Made by a program: the position numbers and the translations under genes
Assembly: GCA_015680685.1 (NCBI GenBank)
Contig: MNCI01008086.1
Span: 552,084-616,083, forward strand
Length of the DNA: 64,000 bases
Direction: 5' to 3'
Source of the DNA: Gnetum montanum
Taxonomy: Eukaryota; Streptophyta; Gnetopsida; Gnetales; Gnetaceae
The notes under the pieces: model-generated
Told to the model about the DNA's origin: nothing
Seen by the model: only the letters and a program-made list of their open reading frames with translations
Databases searched by the model: none
Shown here: piece by piece, positions 35,910 through 48,330 of the stretch
Layout: each line of letters starts with the position of its first letter
How positions within the stretch are numbered: position 1 is the stretch's first letter

Positions 35910-37760
35910 AGGATCATGAATTAGAGAAATTAGTGATTACAAGAGATGTGATATTCAATGAAGAACTATTGGAAGAAAGACCTAATAATGAATATCCTAA
36001 GAATAATACTTATGAAGATGACAATGATATTTGTACAAATCATAATTCTAGGAGTACCTTTGTGAATACTTCGATTGAAGATAATGATTCTCACAGTAAT
36101 CAGAGTAGTGATGTTATGGATCCTAAAAGATCAAAAGAATGGGGGAAAATTAATAAAAGTATTGGGGACTAGACCAAATTTGACATTACTAAACCAATAC
36201 TATGACATGCCAATATAATGAGCTTCATTGTAATGATATTATTACTATCATTTTGATACTTGATAAAGATATTTCTAAGACAATCACTCAAACCTTAATG
36301 ATGGATCACTAGAAAAAGACAATGAAAGAACAAATTATAATGATGAAAAAATATGAAGCTAGTTTCATGTTTAGAAGAATGTTAGTGTATTAAGAATTAT
36401 TGGAACTTTACAACTAAATTTAAAGAAGATGATACACTAGAAAAATACAGGGCAAGTTTGGTTGCAAAAATAATTTCTCAAATTAAAGATATAGATTATG
36501 AAGAAACATTTTCTCTTATAGCACAAATGATGACATTCAAAATAATGATTTTCCTATCTACTAGATGAAGTAGAAAATTTATCAAATTGATGTTAATTTA
36601 CCATTCTTATATGATGATTTTCAAGAAGAAATCTATATGAAAAAACTAGAAGGATTCATCAAGGATGATAAGTTAGTGTACAAGTTGCTAAAAGTGATCT
36701 ATGGTCTTAAATAAGCACCAAGAGTATGGTATCAATTAATTGATCAATTCCTGATTAATTATGAGTTTATAAAGTCTCAAAAGGATAGTATCCTCTATAT
36801 ACTTAAGAAAAAAGTAAAGATACAGATGCTCCTAGCCTTTCATATAGACAATATGTTTTCATATAGACAATGGAAATAAGGATTGTAGAGAAGTTTAATT
36901 ATTAATTATTCTTACAATTTAATATTTTAGGTCTTGGCCTTACATACTACAATTTGTGATTGAAGTTGAGATAGACCATAGATGAAACAACCCTATCTCA
37001 AATGAAGCATAAAAATGATTTATTATAACAATATAATATGATGAAGTACAAAGAATCATATATTCCTATGACTTCTAGATTTAAAATCAATATTGAGGGA
37101 GAAATTGATCCTACATTATATTGATAAATCATTAGTTCCCTTGTATATATTACAAATACTAGACTAGATATTTAATATGTTTTTAATCAATTAACAATGG
37201 TGACGCAGAAAACCAAATTACCACCATAGGTAGGTTGTCTTCCTAATTTTACAATACATTAAAAGTACAATGTCCTATGCATTAGTATTCAAGGTTATGT
37301 CATCAAGAGTTATGGAAGTTTACATAGACGTAGATTGGGATGATGATACCATTGATAGACCTTCTCACACTAACTCGCTAACTTAAGTTTATGAAAATCT
37401 TGTAACTTGAAAAAGTAGTAAGCCATGAATTTCATCTCTTTCATATATGGATGTTGAATACCATGCATTATGAGAGACTATATAAGATGTAGTATGTAGT
37501 AAGAAACTCCTTACATAAGTCATTATTGATGTTCCTAAGCCCATTACGATCCATTATGATAATCAAGTAGTAATCAAGGTTTTTGATAAGCTTGTTTATC
37601 ACAAGAAAAAAGCACATTAAGATCAACATTTATTTTTTCCAAAAAAAAGTATCTCGAGTAGTACATTGATGATAAATATATTCCAACTAAGTTCTAGAAA
37701 GAAGGTGGATTCACAAAGGCTCTTGCTAAATAATCATTTGATGTCTTTTAAAAGTACCTT
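35910..37760 (+). pseudogene. Copia RT and RNase H, element 1
   Basis: LVITRDVIFNEELLEE near 35930 is the integrase-RT linker. RT: KYRASLVAKIISQ and DIDYEETFSLIA near 36440-36520, then QIDVNLPFLYDDFQEEIYM near 36580-36640 (frames joined by eye only in short pieces), VYGLK near 36700. RNase H: VYIDVDWDDDTIDRPS near 37320 and DVEYHAL near 37448. Many stops, a dead gene. Confidence 0.8.
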
Positions 37761-37830
37761 TTCATTTCTTTACTTCCTCATGATCTAAAGTGAAGAGGAA
37801 AATTAATATTGGAAAAATGTGAAGGTTATG

Positions 37831-38429
37831 AAAGGAATTTTGATGTTATCTCTAGTATTTGTTTCCTCTAACATTTCTCTCATATTTCTCTTCCACTTTA
37901 CATTGCTCGTGAAAGATTCAAAGAATCAAGAAAAAGATAGAGTATGAATTAAGGAAGAGTATTAGATAATAATTCATATATTATCTTAATTCATAAGTAT
38001 CATATTCAATCAAGTTAGTTATTCATAAGTATAGTGAATCAATTCATAACTCATGGTATCAATTCGTAATACATAGATATAATTTGTAGGACTATGTGTT
38101 ATAAAAAAATGTAATATTTAAGTCTATGTATTAGGAAATAAAAAAATTCATAGGACTAATTAACTTCTCTTATAAATTCATAACAAATTTTCATTACGTT
38201 GTATTATTTGTGGGAGTTGCAACTCTTCATCAAGTTAAAAAGTTTGGCTAGCACTAACTTTTTAAGATTGTGTAGAGAGTTTGAAGAATATAAGGAAAAA
38301 ATAAGAATAATAGTTATTCGATAATAAGGAATGAACTCTTATGACCAGAAGGTTCAAATTAAGTTGTTCAAAAGATTTATTTTAGAAAGAATTACTAGAT
38401 TAAAAAATTTCTCATATTGTAAATTGGTT
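37831..38429. other. AT-rich region after copia element 1, possible LTR remnant
   Basis: No coding signal. Repeated 'attcata' words and a TATA-like CTTATAAATTCATA near 38170. It could be the 3' LTR of copia element 1, but no 5' copy is present to compare. Confidence 0.35.
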
Positions 38430-40855
38430 GTAAATTATTAAATTCTTCATGCTATTACCTTTTTAAGTTGCTTTGTATAATATTGCATTAAGTTTAACAT
38501 TGATAATCCTAGCTACTTCACCTAAAGTTGTTGTCAACTCATCCAATAGATAAGGCAAAGTAGAAAACATTTTCTTGGTGTTAACAAACTATGCAGAAAA
38601 GTGTTTATGTTTGATGTTGAATACTCTGATAGTGTTTTTCATCTTCTAATAGTTATCCATGCTCTTAGCCAAGTTCTCTATAATTGATCTTTGATCCTCA
38701 AACTTGGTTTTGAGAACCTCAAGCTCCATGTTTACTATCTATAGCTTCTACTTCACGACCTTATGGAGCTTGAACTTGCCTACACATAGTAAGTATAAGC
38801 TAGCCACTTACTTTCTAATTTTGGCTACAACCCACCACTAGTAAACACTATTAAATGTATGAAAGAAAGATTAGTAAGCTCCATATACTCTATCATCTCC
38901 TTGATTTGAACCTTATTCATGCAGATTTATACTTGTTATATTTATTTAATTCATCAAAGATGGGTTGTCATGCATCACCTTAGAGTTGTTAGATTACCTC
39001 ATTCATCTTGGCCTTTGCTAGTCAAATCTCCTTCTCATTAATTTCTTTTTGCATGTTAACATAGTTCTTATAGTAATTTTTGAATTTTTCAAATTTTAGG
39101 GCCTTATTCTTATAGGTGGTAGTCTCAATGACTACTAATACTTTAGTGTCCAAACTTCCTCCATTAAGAGATCATGATTTTCTACTAATAAACTCTTAAC
39201 ATCCATGTACACTTTGGCCAATTGCTCCTATTGGTACTTAAGGTATTCCTCAAGTTTTTCTTTTTACTTTTCCATCTTAACTAGCCTTCTATTCTCCTTG
39301 GCCAATTCTTTATTTTCTTTGCACACCTAGACAAGGTTCTTATTGGAACTAGTTAGCATGACATCTAATAAGCATGCATCCCAAATGATCCTTTCTTTAT
39401 ATTTTTTTAACTATTTTTATTTAACCTTAAGCTACTCAAAGGTCTCATCCCTAGAATACTCATGCTAAAGACTAGTAAGGTCTTATAAGGGAGCTCTAAG
39501 TTGCACAATTTCAACTACCAACTATTGACTTGGAGTGGTAGACTCTTGAAGTTGTGCTTTAACAATGAGAACTTTGCCACTTGTCTTAAGTAGCATAGAC
39601 TAGATTGTTGATGTCAAAAACATCTAGAATCAATTTGTTAGTTCTTACTAGTTTGTTTAGCATCTCCTTGTGCTAGGTTGCTATCATCCCCCTTGAGCTA
39701 ATACCTTCAAATATTTGAATGATTACCATAGTAGCAAAATCTAGAATCAGTCTTGTAGGAACCTTCAAGGCTTCTCCAATCCTATCTACTACCATCTCCA
39801 CAATAGTTTCTTGTTCTCTATGGGGCATGATGACAACTATCATATCCTTCCCTTCTTCTAACATTACTAAAAAGGTTGTAACATTGCCTAAGATCTCTAG
39901 TACTTACTCTGTAGGTAAGTATACTACAACTTCACCAATATCGTGATTAACATGGACAATGTCTTGACTCTTTTGCACTAATAATAACTTAGACAATTCA
40001 TCTTATGAACAAATAATTATTTTATCAACATCATTCAATAGTCTATAGGATTATTCCTAGATATTTGTTATTTCTACTGTCTCAACTATCTTAAACTTTC
40101 TAAAGCACCTATGGTGTCATTTTCTAGCAGTGATGGTGCTTCCTCCTCCTAAAGCCATAGAGGTGGCTTCTCTTTAATCATCTCTTTCCAATATTATATT
40201 ATGGCTTTTTGGAGAATGTCATTGAAGTATCATATGATCCCTCCCCTTCTGTAGAGTTTTATAATTAGGCAAAGGAAGGAGAGTGTCTTCTTACTTTTTC
40301 ATTTTCTTTGAATCTTTTCTCTATTTTCAAGAAAATGAGCTAAGGTTGATTAAGAAGGAACTTTCCACTAAGTGCAACACAGGTGCTAGCAAAGAAGGAT
40401 TTATCCTTGCTGCATGGTGCCATGGAATTAAAATGGTATGTCTCAATCTTTAAATAAATCCTTTTCACCTTGGTAAGTACATTGTACTCCTTGTGGTTCA
40501 CTTCATATCATCTCTATGTTCACTCTTTTTTTCTTTCAATAGTCAATTTTGTAGACAACTCTACGAGATTTTCCCTTATATTATGAAGTCCTAAGGCTTT
40601 CAAAATGGCCTGTACTAAGAGATGGCAATATCCTTAATCTTTATACTAGCATCTCCTTGGTGATTATTTCAAAATAGGTACATCTCACTAAGGTACCAAC
40701 CTTCACTAGTGGAAATAATCAGCTAAAGTGGTAATGTTTACAACTGCTCATTGATGTCTTATGATGAAACTTAATGAATTACTTCTAAGCTTGGCTTGGG
40801 TATAGGCACTTCATCTTGCCTAGATTACTTTATTTTCATTGTTGGATTTGGCCAT
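38430..40855 (-). pseudogene. Gypsy second (post-pol) ORF, minus-strand copy
   Basis: Starts at ATG 40855 (MAKSNNENK). Several blocks align with 50442-53293: KALGLHNIRENLVELST with KILGLLETRATLVEIST, the later block ending RRHSPFLCLIIKLYRRGGI against RKELPFACLI.KLCRRGGI, and VVDRIGEALKVPTRLILDF near 39740-39800 against VVDALNASTKFILDV. The first block resembles the 'putative plant transposon protein' domain found in Athila-type second ORFs. The rest is Lys/Glu-rich and coiled-coil like. Function unknown; many stops. Confidence 0.68.
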
Positions 40856-41385
40856 ATCTCTAACCTATGTTACCTTTCTTAATGATTATATAATTATTTT
40901 TGTGCACTTACATTAAGGTGTTTTAACTTAATGCTAAAATTTGGAAAGATATTAAAAGAGGATTAAAAAAAAACTTTCTTCTCAATTGGTTAAAAGTCAA
41001 GATGCAAACATCTTACTTAACTTACTATATGAATGTGATTTATTACCTTTGGTAGCAAAAGTATTATGTTAGTTCATCACATACACTCATATCTTGTATA
41101 TCTCAAGGTAAGATAAATTTTCTACAGGAGTTTTTGAGAATTCATGAGATTATGGTTGGTATTTTCAAGAGATACAGTGGTTGAGATAATAGAATATCTC
41201 TTGGGAGGATGTGTAGCAAAATCCTAAGCATATTTACCAACTAGTTAATAGAAGGTTTTAACATAAATATGATCTAATGTGGAAGGAAAGAGACAAGTTT
41301 ATTTACACTATATTAGATCTAATAAATTAGATGTAGAAGTTTACTATCTCTCATTTGCTATTCCAATCAAGTATCAGAATGTTAT
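40856..41385 (-). other. Spacer upstream of the minus-strand second ORF
   Basis: AT-rich, no ORF and no clear TATA stretch like those in the other two copies. Confidence 0.4.
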
Positions 41386-42246
41386 TGATGAAGCATCTTC
41401 CTTGGGATGCATTTACGATTCCATCAACGCAACCATGTCAACACTGTCATGTTGATGCATGGTCTAATGCATTGACATGATCTCATCGATGCAGTGTCTG
41501 TCTTTGCCTATAAATACATGCTCATGAGTCATATTTATGACATTCCATAGTTAGTGTCTTTGTGAAGCTCTTGCATTTTGTTTATTTGACAATTAGAATA
41601 TTTTCTAAGTACCCACAGTAGAAGTGAAAAGTATATGGATCTTTATTCAAACACTAATGTACTTGAGCATCTTGGTGTGACTAGCAATAAAGATGAGCTT
41701 TCTTTACAAACCTTGCAACATTTGGAAATAGATTAATGTTTACTTTAAATGCATTTATTATTTAAGCAAGTTACTTTAATGCATTGGATTGATTAATTAA
41801 ATAGTAATTAATTAATATACATAAGTATGACGATTTTGAGAATACATTAACATTTGGTAATCCCATTAATGCTTAATGCTTGGCAACTTAGTAACATTAT
41901 GATGTGGTTTAGGATGTGTATGGTAAATGAGAACTGATGATTATGTTAGGATTAGTTAAGATATTAGTTAGTTGCTAGATTACTTAAATATTCAATTACT
42001 TTATTTTGTAGTGCTGAGGTGATTTAAGAAATAAACATAAAATGATAAAAATCATATGCCTCAATTACACTTAACCATACACTTGCACCTCACAAGTGAA
42101 ATTGAGAACACAATGATCATGTCCTTGATAATCACTACCTAGACCTAGTGCACTTAGAGAGATAAAGTCTATGGAATTTTACTAGATTGCTTAGTGAATG
42201 CTAGTGATTTGTATGGTTAGGCATAGGGTATACTCGCTGCTCATCA
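41386..42246 (+). repeat. 5' LTR of gypsy element 4
   Basis: 861 bp, TGATGAAG to GCTCATCA. TATA-like CTATAAATA at about 41511. U3 has repeated catgca/catcgatgca words at 41405-41500. R-U5 includes the conserved 'aataaagatgagctttcttt' block near 41690. Confidence 0.9.
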
Positions 42247-42247
42247 T

Positions 42248-42266
42248 TGGCATTATTATTGGGGAC
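42248..42266 (+). promoter_or_regulatory. Primer-binding site, tRNA-Asp type, decayed
   Basis: TGGCATTATTATTGGGGAC one base after the LTR; compare TGGCACCGTTGCCGGGGAC in element 5. Most differences are transitions. Confidence 0.75.
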
Positions 42267-42394
42267 TTTAGTTAGCTATGTGCGCTATCTATGAGTTAGT
42301 AAAATTATTTAATCACATTGTAATGAACCTAAAAGTCACAATTATTAATAATAATAATAACAATAAGAGCACACTAATTTTATTTTCAACTAAA

Positions 42395-44690
42395 ATATCT
42401 TCTTCTCATAGGGCTAAATCTCCATTGTTTTTTGAGCATACATCCAATCAACAAAGGTGTGAAGGGTCAAAACTACTAGTTCCCTAATAATGTAGAGTGA
42501 TTTATACTTATCTTGATGACTATGTGCCACAATTTACCTTCATCCTGCATTCGGATGAACAACTATGATGGAGGGACATGGAGAAAAACATTGTGTTTCC
42601 CTCCAATCAATCAATTCCTACAATGTTGCTTCAAACTCTCATGAGGTTGGGCATCAACTAAGGCATAACACAAGAAAGATCAACAACAAGAGATGTGTTA
42701 CAAATAATTGAAGGGGAAATGGTTCAAAAATCCCTTGTTCTTGTTAGGCCAAAAAGAAGGAGAGGATATCCTTTTTAGGAATTCTCAATTCACTAACTCT
42801 CCTCCCCTTGACTTTGATGAGGAGGACCTAAACCAGAACTTGTAATCCACTATAAACAATCTTGGTTTAGGCAAGAATGAATCACATGATCATGGGGGCT
42901 CCAAGGATGGAAGTTAAGGTAGGAACATGAACAAGCATTACGATGATGACAAGCATGATTATCATGGCTATGACTGATGAAGAGGAGACAACAGACACTA
43001 TATTGGTGCTAACTCTTCTCTCTCTTCACCTTCAACATCCTCATCTTCTTCCTCCTCTAGCTCTGACCAAAGCTATAGAGGACATGACCATGATGAAGGT
43101 GATTGGTAGGATAGAGATGATTGTAGGTCCCATTAGACTAGTAGAGATAAGGGGTGTGGGCAATCAAAGAAGGCCCACCACCATGAAAGAAGGGATAGCA
43201 AAAGGCATCATAGGCACCATGACCATCACAGAGGCTATGACTATGGTGAGCCTTTCCTTGTAACTAGAAATATGTTGAATATTGCAAAGGCCATGAGAAT
43301 CCCAATAAGGCATGTGAAAGATAACAAAATCAAATGGTTGGATATGAACAATATTCCCGAGTTTGAAGGGGAATACAACTTAAATTCACATAATCATCTT
43401 CAAGCCTTTCACAATGCATGTGCCTCGTAGAACGTTAAAAATGAATGAAAAAAATGAAGTTATTCCCAAGGATGTTCATTAAAGAAGTTGAAAGTTGGTA
43501 CTAGTTCTTAGAATTGGAATCAATCAGATTATGGAGTATGATGCATGAGCTCTTCAATGACAAGTATCAAATGTACTTCTAAGTCTCTAATATGAGAAAG
43601 TAGACCCAAGGGTAGACACAAAGAGTAAACAAATCCTTAGATGTAGCCATGGGCAAATATTACTCTCTATTGCATAGGTGTGCATGCCATGATTTTTTTG
43701 AAAGGGAGAAGCTTTGCCATATCATAGATGGGTTTCAAACAGAAATGAGGAGAACTCTTGGGGTCCATTCCTAAGGGAGACTTTCAAAACTTAGAGCTCA
43801 TTAGATCCAAACGCTCATTAAGTAGGTGGCCAAAGAAGAAGGCAAGTTGCAAAAAAGGAAAAGTGTAGAGAAGTTCAACTAGGATCCTTCCATCCAAAAA
43901 AGGAAAGTTTGATTCTATGACAATGAGGAGGAGGCATCACTTGATGAATTGGTGTAATAAAAAACCTTATCGATCCAAAAATATATTTTTGAAATATTAG
44001 CCAAGATAGAAAAAATTTAGGCTTCTTTGAACAAAAAAAATCCAAACTACTCTTAAAATTGCTGAAGCATCCAAATAGCAAGGTAGTGGTCGTGATCGAA
44101 GAAGAATGAAAGAAGTTGAATGTGCCCACTAAAAGGGTAAGGGCAAAGCTACTTCCATAGAAGAGGTTACAAAGTCTGAGATAGATGATGATGGTGGATG
44201 TGATATCTACCACTATGAGCATACTAAGAAATGTTTTTCCATTGTGTTACACTTGCAAGAATCTAGGGTGTACACTCTAAATACTAGATTGGTAAGAAGG
44301 AAAGCACCTAGGAGGTTGCCTTATCCTAAAGGCAACTACAGGTAGTTCCACCAATAATAAGCCTACTATCCAAGTGGAGCTCCACCCTAACCTCATGAGT
44401 AGTACCAATAGTGGAAAAATCTATAGTCATGGGGGATGCCACCACCAAGGTAGTAGTACCCTTACCAATAGCCAAATCCCTATGCGTACTATGTTTAGCA
44501 AGTTATTTATCTACATGACTCTTCTAGTCATGTATCATTCTAACATCGCTACTACCCTCCTAAATACTATAGAGCCAAATCTCTAAGAGGGAAATCCCCA
44601 TTTCCATTCTATCCTCCTCATACTTTTGCACCTACACCTTTGCCTTCAACTCAATTACCCCTAAGCTAAGTGATTATGAAAAATAAACCC
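42395..44690 (+). pseudogene. Gypsy element 4 gag
   Basis: The start codon is ATA at 42395 followed by SSSHRAKSP, so the family MSSSH start is lost. Then FTFILHSDEQLWWRDME near 42535, a His/Arg/Ser-rich middle, WLDMNNIPEFEGEYNLNS near 43340, the capsid motif EVESWY region near 43480, YHYEHTKKCFS near 44200 (degenerate knuckle) and a Pro/Gln-rich tail. An open stretch at 42943-43263 is in a different frame and not the gag product. Confidence 0.8.
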
Positions 44691-44739
44691 TAAAAAAGAT
44701 CTTTCTTCTAAACCCACAATCCTTCAAAGTCTTCACACA

Positions 44740-45600
44740 CATCTATGACTGATGATCCTACTTCTCCCTCATCATCTACTCCTTTATTCAAGAACTCTTC
44801 AAACCAAACACCTTCCAAAGTGCATAACATGATGTTGATCCATGCTATCATTGATTGGATTAAGGTTAGCCACCTACTTAGGAAGAAATTTGATCCAAGA
44901 AATTCCCTCATTTATTTGCAAATCTCTAGGAATGAACCTTACAAGGCTTTTCTAGACTCAAGTTCTAGTGTGAATTTGATTTTCCATGAAATGTACAATG
45001 CCTAGAACCTACCTCCACTCAAGAAGGGCAACATTATTCTTAAGTTGGTAGTTCAGTCCATCACCGCTCCCTTGGGACTAGTGGAGGACATTATGACCAC
45101 CATCTATGGATGGTCCTATCCTACTAACCTCCTAGTGATTTGTGTTGATAACTATAAATGGGATTTCCCAATAATCATGGTACCATTGATGCATGGTTAG
45201 AAATCAAAGAACTCTCCTTAAAAATTTTCAAGGAAAATGAATTTGGAAAGTTAGAGAGGAAGTGTGTTCCATGCATCACGTATAGTGACATAGGGTGTAA
45301 CTATGTGTAGAAATTATGGTTTGTAAAAAGTACATCTATCACAACATGCAGACAGTGTGCTGATGTGATAGAAATTGAAAGGTGCCTATACACAAAAACC
45401 ACAAAATATGAGGGCATCCAGTGTCTGACAGTTGATGTAGAGTGCAACTTAACAATATGCATAGAACCAACTAAGAGCCTTATGAGTACATATGTTGAAG
45501 GCATGGATGAACTAGAGCAAGTTCTTCACCCATTATCTTATGATGAACCTAATGAAACCAACTGGGAAGAGTTAGAGATTCTTGAAATATTTAAATAGAA
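44740..45600 (+). pseudogene. Gypsy element 4 protease region
   Basis: LIYLQISRNEPYKAFLDSSSSVNLIFHEMYNA at 44910-45003, in pieces, shows the protease site with D-S-S where relatives have D-L-G. VEDIMTTIYGWSYPTNLLVI follows near 45080. Then a linker to RT. Confidence 0.78.
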
Positions 45601-45839
45601 GCCCCTTAAGCTAAAACTATTACCATCTAAAATGGAATATGTATTTCTAAATAATGGAAAGCTAATTATCATTAATGCCAATCTTAATCCTATGTAGAAA
45701 AGGAAGCCATTTGAGATGGTCAAAAAATGGCCAATACCCTATACTTAATCATATCCTAAACTCATTGGAATTGATCTTAGCATATGTTAGCATTACATTT
45801 ACATAGATCCTTCCATCAAGCTAAAGAGGTAGCCACAAT

Positions 45840-47090
45840 GGTAGTTGAACCTCAAGTTGAAGTAGATTGTGAAAGAGGAGATTGAACAACTCCTCAAGGC
45901 AAGATTTATCTATCCCATGACAGATAGTGAGTGGGTTATCCCACTTGTAATAATGCCAAAGAAAGGTAGAAAATGGAGGGTTTGTATTAATTTCAAGATG
46001 TTAAGCATGGAAACCTACAAACATCACTTTTCATTACCATTTGTGAACCAAGTGTTGGACACTATTTCTAGGCATTACTACTACATCTTTTTGGATGGTT
46101 ATAGTGGCTATAACAAAATTCAGATTTCACCAAAGGATTAGGCCAAAATAACATTCACAAGTCCATGAGGGACTTTTGCATACAAAAAGATGTTGTTTGC
46201 CCTATACAATGCCCTTACTACATTCCAACACCTTTTCTTGACCATCTTTGAACAAGAGATTAGTAACAAGGTGGAAGTCTTCATGGATGACTTCTCAACC
46301 TATGGGGCTACATTTGAGCAATGCCTAGACCATCTTGAGCAAGTGCTAAAAATGTGTGTGGAGACAAACCTTAGGCTCAACTAGTAGAAAGCCAGTTAAT
46401 GGTCCTAGAAGGCATTGTTTTGGGGCACATAATTTCTAAAAAATGGATCAAGGTGGATCCTAAAAAATAATTGTCATCCAAGAAATTATTAAACAATGAA
46501 AAATAGTCAAAGATGTGAGGTCATTCCTTGGACACACTAGCCACTACTGCAGTTTCATTAAGAATTTCTCTAAGATTGCTAAATAGTTGGTGGAGTTGAC
46601 AAAGTAGGATGGTCTGTTTGTATAGACCAAGGAATACGAGCATAAATTATAGCATCTTAAGCATAATCTCATGGAAAATCCAATTCTATGAGAACATGAC
46701 TAGTCTAGATCTTTCCACATCATGACAAATGCATCAAATTATGCCTTGAAAATTGTGCTCATGTAGTTGCATGATAAAAAACATCCTTATTATATTAATT
46801 ATGTGAGACAAAGCATTGTGGGTGCATAGTTGAATTACACCACAACACAAAAATAATTGATGATGGTGGTGTTTTCCTTAAAGAAATTTAGGAACTATGT
46901 GCTTGGATACAAGGTGTTCATGCACATGTATCACAATGCAATTTGGTTCCTCATGAACAAACCACCGATGAGTCCTCGTATGATATGGTGGATTGTGATC
47001 TTGTAGGAATTTGATCTTACAATGGTAGATTGAAAGGAAATCAAGAATGCGATTGTTAACCACTTGTCTTAGTTGCAATGAGACAACAAA
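45840..47090 (+). pseudogene. Gypsy element 4 RT and RNase H
   Basis: RT motifs: VIPLVIMPKKGRKWRVCINFKML near 45930-46000 in one frame, FLDGYSGYNKIQIS near 46090, KKMLFALYNALTTFQ near 46185, and EVFMDDFSTYGATFEQ at 46277-46325 with the catalytic MDD. RNase H-like sequence ends near 47080. Only a few frameshifts in the RT core; this is the best RT of the gypsy copies. Confidence 0.88.
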
Positions 47091-47149
47091 AAGGAGGAGA
47101 TCCCATTGTTAGGTCAGTTTCCTGATGAAATCCTCTTTGTCAAGGCTAT

Positions 47150-48330
47150 AACTAAATAAATGTCCACTGAATTCAATTAGTGAAATCACATTCGCACCTA
47201 TCTTCTCACTCAAAAGATGCCACAAGAGTGTGACTGTAGGAAAAAACAATAGTTTCTTCACAAGGTAAAACACTTAATGGAAATCAATAGATACCTTTAC
47301 AAGGTGTGCGCTGATGGCTTTATTTGTTAGTATGTTCTTGATACTAATCAATTGTGCATTCTCTAAGATGCTCACGAGGGTCCTTGTGGGGGTTACTATT
47401 CTCAGAGATGCATGGCCATTAAGATCCTCATGGTAGGGTATTATTGGCCAACACTTTTCAGGGATGCTCACCACTTCATCCACTCTTGTGAATGCTACTA
47501 ATGCAATGGTGGAATGACCACTCATATGGAGGGATCTTAGTAGTGGATTTGACCATTGGAGCCTTTTGACATTTGGGGCATTAACTTCATGGATTCCATC
47601 ACACCCATATCAAATAGAAAGGTGTACATCATAGTTGTTGACTATTGTATGAAATGAGCAGAAGCTACAATTGTCACCAATTACATATGTTCTACGACTA
47701 CTCAGTTTGTACAACAAAATGTTGTAAATAGGTTTAGGATACCTTTTGAAAACTCATGCAATGCTTGAGAGTTGAACATAAATTAATAACACCCTACCAC
47801 ACCAAAGCCAACAATCAAGTTGAGATTGTACATAAAGAAATAATAAAGACACTAATAAGAACTATTAGTATTGACACTTAACAATGTCCTTTGGGCCTAC
47901 TACTTCACATGAAAACTTCCTATTGGCTACTCTCCCTATGATCTTATGTACAAAAAACTATCAACACTTCCAATTCAAGCTAAGCTCTATACACTATCAA
48001 TAGCTTGTGATCTTAATGTAAGTTTCACACAAAAAGAAAGATTAATGAACCTTAACTTGATAGATGAGAACCGATTGGTAGCCTTGTCATCTAACAAGTT
48101 GTACAAGGCATTTAATAAGTAACACCATAACCTGAGAATAAGGAAAGTCAAATTTCAACCAAGAGATAGGATCCTCTATTGGAATCCCAAACACATACCA
48201 CAAAGAATCAAGTTTCAAATTTTGTGGGAGGGGCCTTATGTTATCTATGAAACCTTTCCTTGTAGGTCCATGTTAATATACAAACCTGAAAGTCCCAATA
48301 AGAAGCTACTGGTCAACATGCAATAAGTCA
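47150..48330 (+). pseudogene. Gypsy element 4 integrase
   Basis: Zinc finger residues HHFIHSCECY.CN near 47460-47500, catalytic-core VDYCMK.AEA near 47635, and the C-terminal ENRLVALSSNKLYKAF, YWNPKHIPQ and LWEGPYVIYETF (48065-48265). The tail is near-identical in plan to 7140-7437. Ends TAA at about 48328 after LLVNMQ. Confidence 0.85.

Larger units (their letters stand above)
35234..37830 (+). mobile_element. Copia element 1, second part (integrase to RNase H)
   Basis: Continues the element broken at 16067, in the same orientation and order. It ends near 37800-37850, where coding character stops. A 3' LTR may follow but has no partner in the window. Confidence 0.82.
38430..41385 (-). mobile_element. 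Gypsy fragment with second ORF, minus strand
   Basis: The second ORF of the family is readable on the minus strand from 40855 downward, with about 530 bases of spacer to its right. Pol and LTRs are absent. Bounded by copia element 1 on the left and the LTR at 41386 on the right. Confidence 0.72.

Noticed and set aside
42943-43263. 106-codon open stretch rich in Met/Thr/Leu
   Set aside because: It is an out-of-frame reading of the His/Arg/Ser-rich gag middle of gypsy element 4.
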